64,000 nucleotides of DNA from Clostridia bacterium (GCA_017456005.1 JAFTLJ010000024.1:1-64000); one strand, 5' to 3'. Numbered from the stretch's first letter, positions 32,935 through 41,846 are shown. Translations and numbers: made by a program. Notes: generated by a model not told the origin, from the sequence alone.

Positions 32935-34809
32935 TCACTTCTTCCACACGCACACACGGTTTTTGCCGGGCTTGAGGCACGCAAGTGCGCCTACAGCGGG
33001 CAATTTTTCGCCAAGAATGTCTGTGTCGATTACCACGCGCGAGCCATCGGGCGCGTCATACGGGCATTCCGTTATACGCGGCAAGCCGAGCTTTTCTGTG
33101 GTGATGACCTCGGGCGTGAGCGCGCCGAACGAAGCGTCGAGCGTTATTTCCAGGTAAACGCCGTCCGCCTCCTCCACAATTTTTGCCTCCGTAGCAAGTG
33201 CTGTGCTTGCGCTCGCTGTATCGCACTCGCAAGGCACTACACCGTCGCCGTAGTAGTTGTTCGCCGTGTACACCGGCTGTGGGATCTTGGCGTAGTTTTC
33301 CACGTCGCATTTGCCGTGAACACGCCATACCGTTTCAAGGTATTCCTCTAAAGAACCGGCACAACCCTCGTACATAGGCAAACCGGGTATAAATTTTTTG
33401 TTTTCTTCCGTTTGGTTATTTGCGAAAATGTTGTTATAGAAACGGTCGTCCGCGCTGTAAACGAGCGTGCAACCCGCAATTTCCGTGCTGTGTGCAAGGT
33501 GGTATGGCGTGGCGCGGTCCAGAACCTCGTATTTGTACATACCGCCGAGGAAAATATTGTTCACGTATGCGCCGCCCTGCGCCGCGTTCTGCAAGCCCTG
33601 CTCCGAGCCCAGAATGTTGTTATCCACAATATGCGGTCCGTGCGTTACCTCTATTTTAACGTCTATTTCGTTATCGTGGAAAAGGTTGCAGGAAAGGCGT
33701 GTGCCCTGCACCTGCCAATCCAGCCACGTGCCCATAGCGCAGTGGTGCATATGATTGTGGTGAATGTACGTATCGATGGGCGCATGGAGCTTTATCGCGC
33801 CACGTTCATAGCCCCAAAACTCATCGCGTACACCGATGTTGTATATTTCGTTGCCGTAAATTTCCGAAAAAGCGCCGCCCATATGGCCCACTATGCCGCT
33901 TTGACCGCAATCGTATATTACGTTGTTGCGTATGATGTGCGAGCCTATCTTCTCTTTACACCAGCCCTCGCGCAAGCCGCGGAACATCGCCTCGAACTGG
34001 TAGCACATAGCGCCCTTTCTGCGGTATTTTGTATATGCATTTTGCTCGAAGGAAAAGTTTTTGCCTACGCTGAGCCCACAGCAACGGGCATCGTGTATTA
34101 CGTTGTTTTCGATGATCCAGCCCTTCGACCAGTTCACGCCCAGCGCGCCAAACTGCTCTACCGTGGGCGGTGCCCAAGGCGTTGCCGCGTGGCAAAGCTC
34201 GAAACCGCGCACGGTTATATAGTTCACACCCGTATGTTCGGGATAGAAGCAGGTTTTGCGCACGTTTATTTCTATTTCGGCTTTTTCCGCGTCTTTGCCG
34301 CCGAAGTTCGCCCATATTTCTGTGCTTTCCGCTTCTACGCTTGCAAGCCAGCTCATAGGCGTGGCTTTAAGCTCGTCGAAGCTGAGCGCTTCCGTAAGCG
34401 CCTCGCCGTCTATGTATACCGTGCCGAGGTGACGCATACCGAGCCCCGTAACAGGGTCCAGCGGGCGTGCCATCCAGTCGCCGTCGAGTAGCTCTGCATA
34501 GGGGTTGAAGCCGCCGAAAAGCGCGTTTTTCACTCTCGCTTGCCACACTTCCCCTCTGCGCACCCAGCCCGAAACCACCTCCGAGCCTTTTATAATAACC
34601 TTTTCCCCGTCTGCCGCGGTGTATGTTATTCTGCCGAATTCTCCGCGCGCGCCGTGTGCGGGGCGCACTGTTTCGCGGTACACTCCCTCGTGCACCACAA
34701 CGGTATCACCCTCTTCGGCTATCTGTGCCGCGCGGTTTATTGTAAGGAACGGAGCGTTTTCCGCGCCCGTATTTTTATCGTTTCCGTTTTTTGCTACGTG
34801 ATATATCAT
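32935..34809 (-). CDS. GH120-family beta-xylosidase-like enzyme, copy 2
   Basis: 624 residues from ATG 34809 (GGAGAAATG upstream), the usual GH120 length, without a signal peptide, so intracellular. The N-terminus (YHVAKNGNDKNTG, NRAAQIAEEGDTVVVHEGVY) and the parallel beta-helix with YITVRGFELCHAATPWAPPT and KGWIIENNVIHDARCCGLSV follow the XylC family closely. The nucleophile region GTWLDWQVQGTRL and acid/base region IEVTHGP are kept. It probably removes xylose from short xylo-oligosaccharides. It is 13 bp downstream of a paralogue, with which it shares about the whole architecture; one promoter serves both. Confidence 0.85.
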   Translation of the reverse strand: MIYHVAKNGNDKNTGAENAPFLTINRAAQIAEEGDTVVVHEGVYRETVRPAHGARGEFGRITYTAADGEKVIIKGSEVVSGWVRRGEVWQARVKNALFGGFNPYAELLDGDWMARPLDPVTGLGMRHLGTVYIDGEALTEALSFDELKATPMSWLASVEAESTEIWANFGGKDAEKAEIEINVRKTCFYPEHTGVNYITVRGFELCHAATPWAPPTVEQFGALGVNWSKGWIIENNVIHDARCCGLSVGKNFSFEQNAYTKYRRKGAMCYQFEAMFRGLREGWCKEKIGSHIIRNNVIYDCGQSGIVGHMGGAFSEIYGNEIYNIGVRDEFWGYERGAIKLHAPIDTYIHHNHMHHCAMGTWLDWQVQGTRLSCNLFHDNEIDVKIEVTHGPHIVDNNILGSEQGLQNAAQGGAYVNNIFLGGMYKYEVLDRATPYHLAHSTEIAGCTLVYSADDRFYNNIFANNQTEENKKFIPGLPMYEGCAGSLEEYLETVWRVHGKCDVENYAKIPQPVYTANNYYGDGVVPCECDTASASTALATEAKIVEEADGVYLEITLDASFGALTPEVITTEKLGLPRITECPYDAPDGSRVVIDTDILGEKLPAVGALACLKPGKNRVCVWKK

Positions 34810-34822
34810 AACATTTCTCCGT

Positions 34823-36700
34823 TTATTTAAGTCTTACACGCACTTTTCCCGCACAAATTCCCTCTATAGGACCTGCCGTGGGGTGTACCCCTCTCTTTGT
34901 ACCGAGCATATCATAGTTTACACATATGGGCGTGCCGTCGGGGTTTTCATATGCCGCCTCTACTATTCTCGGTATGCCGAGGCGCTCTGTGGTGACTTTC
35001 TCTGCCTTTATGCTGTCGAAAGCCTCATCGAGTGTCATTTCAAGGTAAACTGCGCCTTCTTCCTCTACTATCTGTGCGCTTACAGCAAGTTCCGTTTTAA
35101 CAGATGTCACATCGCGCTCGTATGCGCTCACACCGTCGCCATAGTAGTTGTGTGCCATAAACACGGGCTGTTCCTCGCGCTCGTAGTATTCCACGTCGCC
35201 CTTGCCGTACTTTGTCATAACCGTGTTTATATACTCTTCCATGCTGTCGGGGAAACCTTCATACATACCCGTGCCGAGCTTGTATCTTTCGTTTTCTTCG
35301 CCCATAGTGTTGGCAAAAATATTGTTATAGAAACGCTCGTCGCCGCCGTATGTAAGCGAAAAACCCTTTATCTTCGTGCTGTGCGGCAGGTGGTAGGGCG
35401 TGGAACGCTGAAGTACCTTGTATTTATATATACCGCCGAGGAAGAGGTTGTGCGCGTATGCAGTTCCCTGCGCCGCGTTGAGAAGGCTCTGGGGCGAGCC
35501 GAAAATATTGTTGTCCACAAGGCACGGGCCGTGCGTTACCTCAAGCCAGAGGTCGCTCGTATTGTGGTGGTAGAGGTTGGCGTAGAGGTGTATGCCCTGC
35601 GCCTGCCAGTCCAGCCAAGTACCCATAGTGCAGTTGTGGATATGGTTGTGGTGTATCTGCGTATCGAGCGCGGCGTGCAGCTTTATGCCCGCTATTTCAT
35701 AGCCGTAATATTCGTGGCGTCTGCCTATGCCGTGTATATCGTTGCCGTATATCTCCGAAAAAGCGCCGCCCATATGGCCCACTATGCCGTTCTGACCGCA
35801 ATCGTAAATCACGTTGTTGCGTATAACGTGCGAACCCACGTTTTCGCGGCTCCAGCCTGCGTCAAGCGCCTCGAAAACCGCTTCCATCTGGTAAACGTAG
35901 CCCGCTTTTCTGTGGTAACGGTTATAGAGCTGGTCGTTTACGGAGGCGTATTTGCCCACGCAGATACCGCACGTCTTTGCATCGTGAACGGTGTTTTCTT
36001 CAATTATCCAGCCCTTTGCCCAATTTACGTTTATAACGCCCATCTGCCCGGACGTCGGCGGCGACCAGGGGTTAGCCACCTGCGCCATCTCAAATCCGCG
36101 CACGGTTATGTAGTTCACGCCCGTTTTCTCGGGGCAAAAGCAGGTTTTGCGCACGCTTATTTCTATTTCGGAATTTTCCGCATCCTTTTCGCCGAAGTTC
36201 GCCCATATCTCTGTTTTATCGCCGACAGTAGCATACCAGCTCATCGGTTTTTCTGCAAGCTCTTCTTTATAGGAAACCTCCAAAAGCGCCTCGCCGTCTA
36301 TGAACACGCAGCCCGTGTGGCGCAAGCTCTTACCTGTGGCAGGGTCCAGCGGCTTCTGCATCCAGTCGCCGTCTATAAGCTCGGCGTAAGGGTTCCACTC
36401 TCCAAAAAACTCATTTTCCACGGAAACGTGCCAAAGCGCGCCATCGCGCCCCCATCCCGTAACTATTTCAGAGCCTTTTATAACCGCTTTTTCGCCTTCT
36501 GCTGCTTCGTACGTAATTCTGCAAAATTCGTTTCTCGCTCCGCGCGCGGGGGAAACCGTTTCGCGGTACACGCCCTCGTGAACGATGACGGTATCGCCCT
36601 CGTCGGCTATCTGAGCCGCGTGGTTTATTGTAAGGAACGGCGCTTCTGCCGTGCCTGCGTTTATGTTGTTGCCGTTTTTTGAAACGTGATATATTGCCAT
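34823..36700 (-). CDS. GH120-family beta-xylosidase-like enzyme, copy 1
   Basis: 625 residues from ATG 36700 (AGAGAGGATT upstream). The open frame runs further up to 37240, but that part is antisense to the CAAX-protease gene and is rejected. Family features: YHVSKNGNNINAGTAEAPFL, YITVRGFEMAQVANPWSPPT, YDCGQNGIVGHMGGAFSEIY, GTWLDWQAQGIHL (nucleophile Asp) and LEVTHGP (acid/base Glu). No signal peptide. Sequence is clearly homologous to its neighbour but differs in many surface positions, so the two may prefer different side-chain-decorated oligosaccharides. Assignment to GH120 rests on remembered similarity to Thermoanaerobacterium XylC. Confidence 0.85.
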   Translation of the reverse strand: MAIYHVSKNGNNINAGTAEAPFLTINHAAQIADEGDTVIVHEGVYRETVSPARGARNEFCRITYEAAEGEKAVIKGSEIVTGWGRDGALWHVSVENEFFGEWNPYAELIDGDWMQKPLDPATGKSLRHTGCVFIDGEALLEVSYKEELAEKPMSWYATVGDKTEIWANFGEKDAENSEIEISVRKTCFCPEKTGVNYITVRGFEMAQVANPWSPPTSGQMGVINVNWAKGWIIEENTVHDAKTCGICVGKYASVNDQLYNRYHRKAGYVYQMEAVFEALDAGWSRENVGSHVIRNNVIYDCGQNGIVGHMGGAFSEIYGNDIHGIGRRHEYYGYEIAGIKLHAALDTQIHHNHIHNCTMGTWLDWQAQGIHLYANLYHHNTSDLWLEVTHGPCLVDNNIFGSPQSLLNAAQGTAYAHNLFLGGIYKYKVLQRSTPYHLPHSTKIKGFSLTYGGDERFYNNIFANTMGEENERYKLGTGMYEGFPDSMEEYINTVMTKYGKGDVEYYEREEQPVFMAHNYYGDGVSAYERDVTSVKTELAVSAQIVEEEGAVYLEMTLDEAFDSIKAEKVTTERLGIPRIVEAAYENPDGTPICVNYDMLGTKRGVHPTAGPIEGICAGKVRVRLK

Positions 36701-36734
36701 AATTTTAATCCTCTCTGTAGAAGTTATATATATA

Positions 36735-36763
36735 AATTTACCATAGTTGCGGCTAAATTTCAA
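36735..36763 (-). promoter_or_regulatory. Promoter of the GH120 pair
   Basis: Minus strand TTGAAA (36758-36763), 17 bp, TAAATT (36735-36740) with extended ATGG. Confidence 0.65.
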
Positions 36764-36782
36764 CATTTTTTGTGCTTTATAC

Positions 36783-36811
36783 TTGTTATTTATTTGGCAA
36801 AGTGATATTAT
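36783..36811 (+). promoter_or_regulatory. Promoter of the CAAX-type protease gene
   Basis: TTGTTA (36783-36788), 17 bp, TATTAT (36806-36811) with extended GTGA. AGAGGTGAT and the ATG follow. Confidence 0.65.
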
Positions 36812-36833
36812 GTAGTTAAGAGGTGATATATTT

Positions 36834-37820
36834 ATGAAAAATCTTCTGAACTTACAAAAACCCAAAATGATGCTGGAAGCAGACGCAGGCGGAAAGGGGC
36901 AAAAGCTTTTTGCGGAAATAGGTATCTTCTTTGCTATTTTCCTTATAGCAAGCACTGTGCAAAGTATGCTTTCCACAGTACCTATGATGGTCGTGATGTT
37001 TACAAGCAGTTCCTTTCGAGAACTCATAGAGGCAGCATCCTCGGGCGGAGAGATAGATATCGAAGGCTTTGTAAACTCCGTTATGGCACACCCTGCCATA
37101 ATGATAATATCTCTGCTCTCCACAGCAGTGACTATCGCCGCGGTAATACTATACGTTGTACTTATTGAAAAACGCAAGGTCCGCACGCTGGGGCTTACGA
37201 AGCGCGCGCTGTTTTCGGAATATTTTATAGGCCTTGGCATAGGGCTTCTTATGTTTGGTGCAGTGGTGCTTCTGGGCGTGATTTTCGGTGCATTTTCCTT
37301 CGTGGGCGTAAGCCAAACGTTGGTAAGTGCCTTGCCTGTTATAATAATAACTTTTATAGGCTTCCTTATCCAGGGTGCAAGCGAAGAAATTCTCTGCCGC
37401 GGCTACTTCTGTGTTTCTGTGGCTCGCAAATCCACCATTTGGGCGGCTGTGCTCGCAAACTCGCTCGTTTTCGCGTTTTTGCACATTTTTAACCCCGGCA
37501 TTTCCCCGCTGGCAATAGTAAACCTTGCCTTATTCGGTATTTTTGCCTCCGTTTATATGATAAAACGCGGCAATCTTTGGGGCATATGCGCCATTCACTC
37601 CATTTGGAATTTTGCGCAAGGAAATATTTTCGGCTTACAAGTAAGCGGTATGGAGCAAAGCTCTACCTTCTTCGTCTTCACACAGAGCGAGGGTATGGGC
37701 ATTTTAAACGGCGGTTCTTTCGGCCCCGAAGGCGGCTTGTGCGTGACGATAGTTCTCGTAGCGGCAACTGCAATAATGCTCTTTACCAAAAACAAAGATA
37801 AAGGCTTTGAAAACGAATAA
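36834..37820 (+). CDS. CPBP-family intramembrane metalloprotease (CAAX protease/Rce1-like)
   Basis: 328 residues with about eight helices. The three family motifs are present: EEILCRGYF (EExxxR), FAFLHIFNP (FxxxH) and HSIWNFAQG (HxxxN), which make the metal site within the membrane. Bacterial members process peptides such as bacteriocins or act in immunity to them, and many have unknown substrates. No bacteriocin precursor is visible nearby. It is transcribed divergently from the GH120 genes and has its own promoter. Confidence 0.9.
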   Translation: MKNLLNLQKPKMMLEADAGGKGQKLFAEIGIFFAIFLIASTVQSMLSTVPMMVVMFTSSSFRELIEAASSGGEIDIEGFVNSVMAHPAIMIISLLSTAVTIAAVILYVVLIEKRKVRTLGLTKRALFSEYFIGLGIGLLMFGAVVLLGVIFGAFSFVGVSQTLVSALPVIIITFIGFLIQGASEEILCRGYFCVSVARKSTIWAAVLANSLVFAFLHIFNPGISPLAIVNLALFGIFASVYMIKRGNLWGICAIHSIWNFAQGNIFGLQVSGMEQSSTFFVFTQSEGMGILNGGSFGPEGGLCVTIVLVAATAIMLFTKNKDKGFENE

Positions 37821-37875
37821 AAAAGAAAAACCTCGGTTTAGATTTATTCTCATAAGGATGTTTACAAAATTGTAG

Positions 37876-37897
37876 GGACCGGCGTCCTCGACGGTCC
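37876..37897. repeat. Short imperfect hairpin repeat of intergenic type
   Basis: GGACCG (37876-37881) and CGGTCC (37892-37897) form a 6-bp stem within TGTAGGGACC...GGTCCGCG, a motif style that recurs in intergenic DNA of gut Clostridia as far as I remember. Just downstream is another hairpin CGGCAGAG / CTCTGCCG (37913-37938). Confidence 0.35.
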
Positions 37898-37923
37898 GCG
37901 ACACATAATTTTCGGCAGAGATG

Positions 37924-37952
37924 TTGTTTTCTCTGCCGATTTGTGTTATAAT
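37924..37952 (+). promoter_or_regulatory. Promoter reading through the repeat element into the 122-aa gene
   Basis: TTGTTT (37924-37929), 17 bp, TATAAT (37947-37952) with extended GTGT. The next gene on this strand starts 257 bp downstream, past the repeat at 37963-38102. Confidence 0.6.
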
Positions 37953-37962
37953 GAGGCTATCG

Positions 37963-38102
37963 AAAAGCCTCCCTCCGAGAGGGAGGGGGACCGCGATAGC
38001 GGTGGAAGGAGCCTGCGTGGCTTTAGATTTGTACTAACTTCATTGTAACGCGCTCTCCCTCACCCGACTTCGTCGGGAGCTCCCTCCCGGAGGGAGCCTT
38101 TG
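37963..38102. repeat. MITE-like intergenic repeat element (about 140 bp)
   Basis: Ends are inverted: AAAAGCCTCCCTCCGAGAGG on the left, and CTCCCTCCCGGAGGGAGCCT on the right, whose complement nearly matches. Inside are small hairpins CCGC-gata-GCGG and CCCGAC-ttc-GTCGGG. No transposase is encoded. The base composition is GC-rich against AT-rich flanks. It is probably a non-autonomous repeat; copy number elsewhere cannot be seen here. Confidence 0.55.
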
Positions 38103-38139
38103 GACGTGCGCAACTTTAGGGGTATGGGCTTTGCCCTGT

Positions 38140-38158
38140 GCCTTTGTATTACAAAGGC
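38140..38158. other. Hairpin in the 5' region of the 122-aa gene
   Basis: GCCTTTGT-att-ACAAAGGC, perfect 8-bp arms, 50 bp before the start codon. No T-run follows, so it may affect translation or RNA stability. The rest of the 37821-38208 gap holds the promoter and repeats listed separately. Confidence 0.35.
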
Positions 38159-38208
38159 GAAACTGGCGAAAAATAGTTATATAAACAATAGCAGAAAGGG
38201 CATTAACT

Positions 38209-38577
38209 ATGATAGATCAATTTCATAAGTATTGTTGGCACGACGCGGATATTGAAAAAATCGAAATATCATCGAACCAAATTAGTATTATGATCAATCA
38301 TGATGATTATGGAAATTCAATCAAAATACTTTGTAATGACGTAGTGGGATTAACAGAACTATGTATGTGGGAAGATACGATTATAAGTGACGCAACACTG
38401 GAATATGTAAAAGGTGAACTGCCCAACTTTTTGCAAAAAATAAAGGATGCTCATCCGCTTAACAGTGAGTTTTATGATAACCAACCAATAAGAAACAACT
38501 TGCTGTGTCTATCAATAACACTGGTAAACGATATTGTTTTTAACATATATTGTTATAGTGTAGAGATTTATGAATAA
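38209..38577 (+). CDS. Small hypothetical protein (122 aa), immunity-like
   Basis: Start ATG 38209 with AGAAAGGG upstream. It begins MIDQFHKYCWHDADIEKIEI and alternates strands and helices; the opening FHxxxxHDADIEKIE style occurs in small proteins found near polymorphic toxins, where they serve as immunity factors, but I see no toxin here. It is strongly AT-rich against its neighbours and uses AT-ending codons, a sign of recent acquisition. It has its own promoter (with a repeat element in the leader) and a strong terminator. It resembles in style, not obviously in sequence, the 121-aa protein at 6079-6444. Confidence 0.65.
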   Translation: MIDQFHKYCWHDADIEKIEISSNQISIMINHDDYGNSIKILCNDVVGLTELCMWEDTIISDATLEYVKGELPNFLQKIKDAHPLNSEFYDNQPIRNNLLCLSITLVNDIVFNIYCYSVEIYE

Positions 38578-38599
38578 TTAAGGTTTAACCAACTGTTAT

Positions 38600-38647
38600 A
38601 AAGAAGACCCCCGACAGATTATTTACAATCTATCGGGGGTCTTCTTT
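38600..38647. terminator. Long bidirectional terminator
   Basis: 21-bp arms with one mismatch (AAAGAAGACCCCCGACAGATT against the complement of 38627-38647) and loop ATTTAC. It lies between the 122-aa gene and the convergent aminotransferase. Confidence 0.85.
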
Positions 38648-38729
38648 GTTTATTGCAGAGCAATTTTATTATTGCAAGTAAACTTCCTTATGAGAACCAG
38701 CATTTTTTCCGAGGTTTTATTTTTTATTC

Positions 38730-39947
38730 TTATTTTGCTCGGTTTCCGAGGAAATCACCGATTTTTTCGCAAGCATCCGCAAGTATTTCTGCCTGCGGCA
38801 GGTATGCTATTCTGAAGTGGTCTGCCGTGGGCATGTTAAAGCCGCCGCCGTGTGTTACGAGAATGTGCTTTTCGCGCAGGAGCTCGAAAGCGAACTGCTC
38901 GTCCGTTTCAAAGCCAAAGCGCTTCAGATCCACCTTCGGGAAAACGTAGAGCGCGCCTTTCGGCTTAACAACGCTCACACCGGGTATTTTGGAAAGACCG
39001 TTGCAAACAGCCTCTCTCTGCTCGTAAAGCCTGCCGCCCGGCACGATGAGCTCGTTTGTGGATTCGATGCAATCGTCCATAGCCGCGGGGATAATCGCCT
39101 GCGCGGGAACATTGGAGCAAAGACGAGTGGACGTGAGGAGCTTGATACCGTCGAGGAAGCCTTCCGCGCCCGCTTTGTTGCCGCAAATGCAAAGCCAACC
39201 GCTGCGGAAACCGCAAACGAGGTGGGATTTGGAAAGCCCGTTGTAGCTTATTGTAAGCAGATCGGGTGCAAGAGATGCGAGGGCAACGTGCTCATGGCCG
39301 TCCATAACGATTCTGTCGTAAATTTCATCTGCGAAAAGAATGAGGTGGTGTTCCCTTGCAAGGTCTGCAATCTTTTCGAGTATTTCTCTGGGATAGAGCG
39401 CACCCGTGGGGTTGTTCGGGTTGATAACGAGAATACCCTTCGTTTTGGGTGTTATTTTTTTGCGCATATCCTCTATGTCAGGAAACCATTCGGAGCTTTC
39501 GTCGCAAATATAGTGAACAGGTTTGCCGCCGGACATAGAAACCGCAGATGTCCACAAGGGGTAGTTGGGGCAAGGAACGAGAATTTCATCGCCCTCGTTG
39601 AGAAGCGCCTGCATCGTTGTTATAATAAGCTCGCTCACACCGTTGCCAGTGTAAATATCGTCCACAGAGGCACAAGGAATATTTTTCTTTTTGCAATATC
39701 TTAAAATAGCTTCGCGGGCAGCGAGAAGACCTTTGGAATCGCTATAGCCCTGCGTATCCATAACACAGTTAACAAAAGCATCGGAAACAGCCTTGGGCGT
39801 TCTGAAGCCGTATACGGCAGGGTTGCCTATATTAAGTCTTAAAACCTCAACACCGCTTGCCATCATTTTCTGTGCTTCCTGCATAACAGGGCCGCGTATG
39901 CCGTATGAAACCGCGCTTAGCCTGTCTGCTCTATTATATATTTTCAT
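38730..39947 (-). CDS. AlaA-like class I/II aminotransferase
   Basis: 405 residues from ATG 39947 (GGGAGGAAAA upstream; an earlier in-frame ATG has no such site). Fold-type I motifs: LRLNIGNPAVYGF, TGNGVSELI, NPNNPTGALYP, FADEIYDRI, and the PLP lysine in SYNGLSKSHLVCGFR. The opening KIYNRADRLSAVSYGIRGPV and the overall pattern match glutamate-pyruvate aminotransferases of the AlaA type, which make alanine from pyruvate and glutamate. It is a single-gene unit. Substrate breadth (alanine, aspartate, branched-chain) cannot be decided from sequence. Confidence 0.88.
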   Translation of the reverse strand: MKIYNRADRLSAVSYGIRGPVMQEAQKMMASGVEVLRLNIGNPAVYGFRTPKAVSDAFVNCVMDTQGYSDSKGLLAAREAILRYCKKKNIPCASVDDIYTGNGVSELIITTMQALLNEGDEILVPCPNYPLWTSAVSMSGGKPVHYICDESSEWFPDIEDMRKKITPKTKGILVINPNNPTGALYPREILEKIADLAREHHLILFADEIYDRIVMDGHEHVALASLAPDLLTISYNGLSKSHLVCGFRSGWLCICGNKAGAEGFLDGIKLLTSTRLCSNVPAQAIIPAAMDDCIESTNELIVPGGRLYEQREAVCNGLSKIPGVSVVKPKGALYVFPKVDLKRFGFETDEQFAFELLREKHILVTHGGGFNMPTADHFRIAYLPQAEILADACEKIGDFLGNRAK

Positions 39948-39993
39948 ATTTTCCTCCCTGATATAATTATCCACATTTTCAGTTGGTATTATT

Positions 39994-40023
39994 ATAGTAA
40001 CATTTTTTTCGCATTTCTGTCAA
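39994..40023 (-). promoter_or_regulatory. Promoter of the AlaA-like gene
   Basis: Minus strand TTGACA (40018-40023), 18 bp, TACTAT (39994-39999) with extended ATGT. Confidence 0.6.
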
Positions 40024-40063
40024 GAAAAAAATATGATTTAGGTGTGATTTTTATATCACAAGC

Positions 40064-40624
40064 TCATTTTCCGAGCAATATTTTCGCTTTAAGCACCGCT
40101 GTCTGCGTTTTCGCATCGGGTATTTCGCCGCGCAGTATCATATCCACAACCTCGGCAAAAGGCACTTTCACAACGTCGAGAAACTCGTCTTCGTCCAGCT
40201 CCTGTTCGCCTTTCCGAAGCCCTGTGGCAAGGTACATGGCTATTTTTTCGCTGAGTATGGCGGGCGATGGGTAAAGATCGCCCAAAAATGTGAATTTTTC
40301 GGCGGTATATCCCGTTTCCTCGCGCAGCTCGCGCTTTGCCGCCGAAAGCACGTCCTCCCCTGCGCTGTCGAGCTTGCCTGCGGGTATTTCCCAGATAACC
40401 TCGTCAAACGGGTAGCGGAACTGGCGCTCCATTATAATCTCGCCCTCGTCCGTCACGGGCACTACGCAAACAGCGCCGTTGTGCAGGCAGACCTCGCGCG
40501 TGGCTGGCGCGCCGTTTGGCAATGTTACGCTGTCGCGCACCAAATGTACTATATGCCCCGTAAAAATTTCTTCGCGCCCGGTCTTCGTTTCCTTAAGCTT
40601 TTCGTAAAGTTCGTTGTTTTTCAT
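40064..40624 (-). CDS. Nudix hydrolase, ADP-ribose pyrophosphatase type
   Basis: 186 residues from ATG 40624 (AAGGTGAAAA upstream). The Nudix box is GKLDSAGEDVLSAAKRELRE followed by ETGY, one residue longer in its first gap than the textbook spacing, as sometimes seen. The preceding RQFRYPFDEVIWEIPAG is characteristic of ADP-ribose/sugar-nucleotide pyrophosphatases (YqkG/NudF). It cleaves ADP-ribose to AMP and ribose 5-phosphate in the cytoplasm. It is 32 bp after the unknown membrane-protein gene on the same strand and may be cotranscribed. Confidence 0.87.
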   Translation of the reverse strand: MKNNELYEKLKETKTGREEIFTGHIVHLVRDSVTLPNGAPATREVCLHNGAVCVVPVTDEGEIIMERQFRYPFDEVIWEIPAGKLDSAGEDVLSAAKRELREETGYTAEKFTFLGDLYPSPAILSEKIAMYLATGLRKGEQELDEDEFLDVVKVPFAEVVDMILRGEIPDAKTQTAVLKAKILLGK

Positions 40625-40656
40625 ATTTTCACCTTAATTATGTATTTTTCACTTTT

Positions 40657-41769
40657 TCATATTCCCAAGAAGAAAAATCCGTTGTATTCTTCTGCCGCCC
40701 CCGCAAGCCATTTTATAAGCGGCTCGCTGTACGGCGGCTTGTCTTTTTCCAGCCTTTTCAAAATTTTCGCCGTTTCCTCTTTCGTATAGTAGTTCACGCC
40801 GAAATAGCAAAAATCGCTTGTGCCGTTCGGCGCGTGCGTGGGCGAAAGGTAGGAAAGATAATACTCGAAAAGCCTTGCATCGTCGTCTATATGCACAAGC
40901 AAGGAATCCTCCTGCCAATAACCGTAGCCCTCTTTAACCAAAACGTCGGTCGGCATGTCTTTTTTGCAATACTGAAATTCATAGTATGCGGAAGTGCCGC
41001 TTTTCTTCTGCGATATGGGCAAAAAAATGCCGTTTTCTTCATATTTCATAAGTTTTTCCATAAACGGCTTTGCGCGCGCGGCGAGCGTAAACTTTGTTTC
41101 GCCCACGGCAAGCTCGGCGGCGGTTTTGCCTTTATATTCACCGTATGCAAGCGAAATTTCGCCGTTTTCGAAAGCATAACAGCCTATGTCGCACTCGCCT
41201 AAATTCAGCACGTTATCGAAAAGGCGCATAATGCGTATTTCGCCGTTACATTCAAAAATGCAAACGTCCTTGTTTTTGAATTTGCGGTCTGAGCTGTCGT
41301 AACATTTTGTTACGATATACGGCTCTCGCAAGCCGTAAAACTCACGCAGATGCTCCGCGGCTTTGCGTGTGATTTCGTGCAGACGCGCGCGGCGGATGCT
41401 TTTAAGTTCTTTTGTCGCTTTTTCCTGCAATTTCACAAAAGGCGTGGCGGCAAGAATACCGGCAATCACGGCAAGTATTATAAACACGAAAAACATCGCA
41501 AGTTTAAACACCGCTTCTAAAACAATATGAATAATATTCACAAAAAGAAGCTCTGTTTCGGGCAAATTAAATGAACGAACCAAATACCGAAGCAACACAG
41601 AAACAGCTATGCCGGAAATCCACCCGAGAGCAGTAGAGGCGATACCCCAAAATTTTTCTTTATGCAAAAGCTTTTTGCCGCGTTCGTCAAGCTCGGCAAG
41701 CTCTGCCTTATAGATTTCTTTTGCGGTTTTATTTGCCTTTTTCGTATGAGGATATTTAAAATATCTCAT
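40657..41769 (-). CDS. Membrane protein of unknown function with two N-terminal helices
   Basis: 370 residues from ATG 41769 (AAGGAGATG upstream). A charged N-terminal 40 residues precede two hydrophobic segments (around 42-65 and 85-112), then a cytoplasmic or exposed soluble domain of about 250 residues with alternating strands (DVCIFECNGEIRIMRLFDNV, KFTLAARAKPFMEKLMKYEE, SGTSAYYEFQYCKKDMPTDV). No family motif is recognised. It stands between a glycerophosphodiesterase and a Nudix hydrolase. Confidence 0.65.
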   Translation of the reverse strand: MRYFKYPHTKKANKTAKEIYKAELAELDERGKKLLHKEKFWGIASTALGWISGIAVSVLLRYLVRSFNLPETELLFVNIIHIVLEAVFKLAMFFVFIILAVIAGILAATPFVKLQEKATKELKSIRRARLHEITRKAAEHLREFYGLREPYIVTKCYDSSDRKFKNKDVCIFECNGEIRIMRLFDNVLNLGECDIGCYAFENGEISLAYGEYKGKTAAELAVGETKFTLAARAKPFMEKLMKYEENGIFLPISQKKSGTSAYYEFQYCKKDMPTDVLVKEGYGYWQEDSLLVHIDDDARLFEYYLSYLSPTHAPNGTSDFCYFGVNYYTKEETAKILKRLEKDKPPYSEPLIKWLAGAAEEYNGFFFLGI

Positions 41770-41799
41770 ATTATCATCTCCTTGTTTTTTGAAAATAAC

Positions 41800-41820
41800 G
41801 GCGGGAGCAAAGCCCCCGCC
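41800..41820 (-). terminator. Possible weak terminator after the glycerophosphodiesterase
   Basis: GGCGGG...CCCGCC stem (leftward RNA GGCGGGGGC-TTTGC-TCCCGCC) 27 bp after the stop, followed by GTTATTTTC rather than a clean U-run. Confidence 0.4.
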
Positions 41821-41846
41821 CTATATCCGTTGCTTAATTCCGCATT

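Noticed and set aside
36701..37240. N-terminal extension of the first GH120 protein
   Set aside because: This part is the antisense of the CAAX-protease coding region; the ATG at 36700 has the Shine-Dalgarno and family start.
40043..40060. TGTGAT-tttata-ATCACA palindrome as a CRP or Rex site
   Set aside because: The half-sites TGTGA and TCACA are separated by 8 bases, not the 6 expected, and it sits beyond the end of the Nudix gene.
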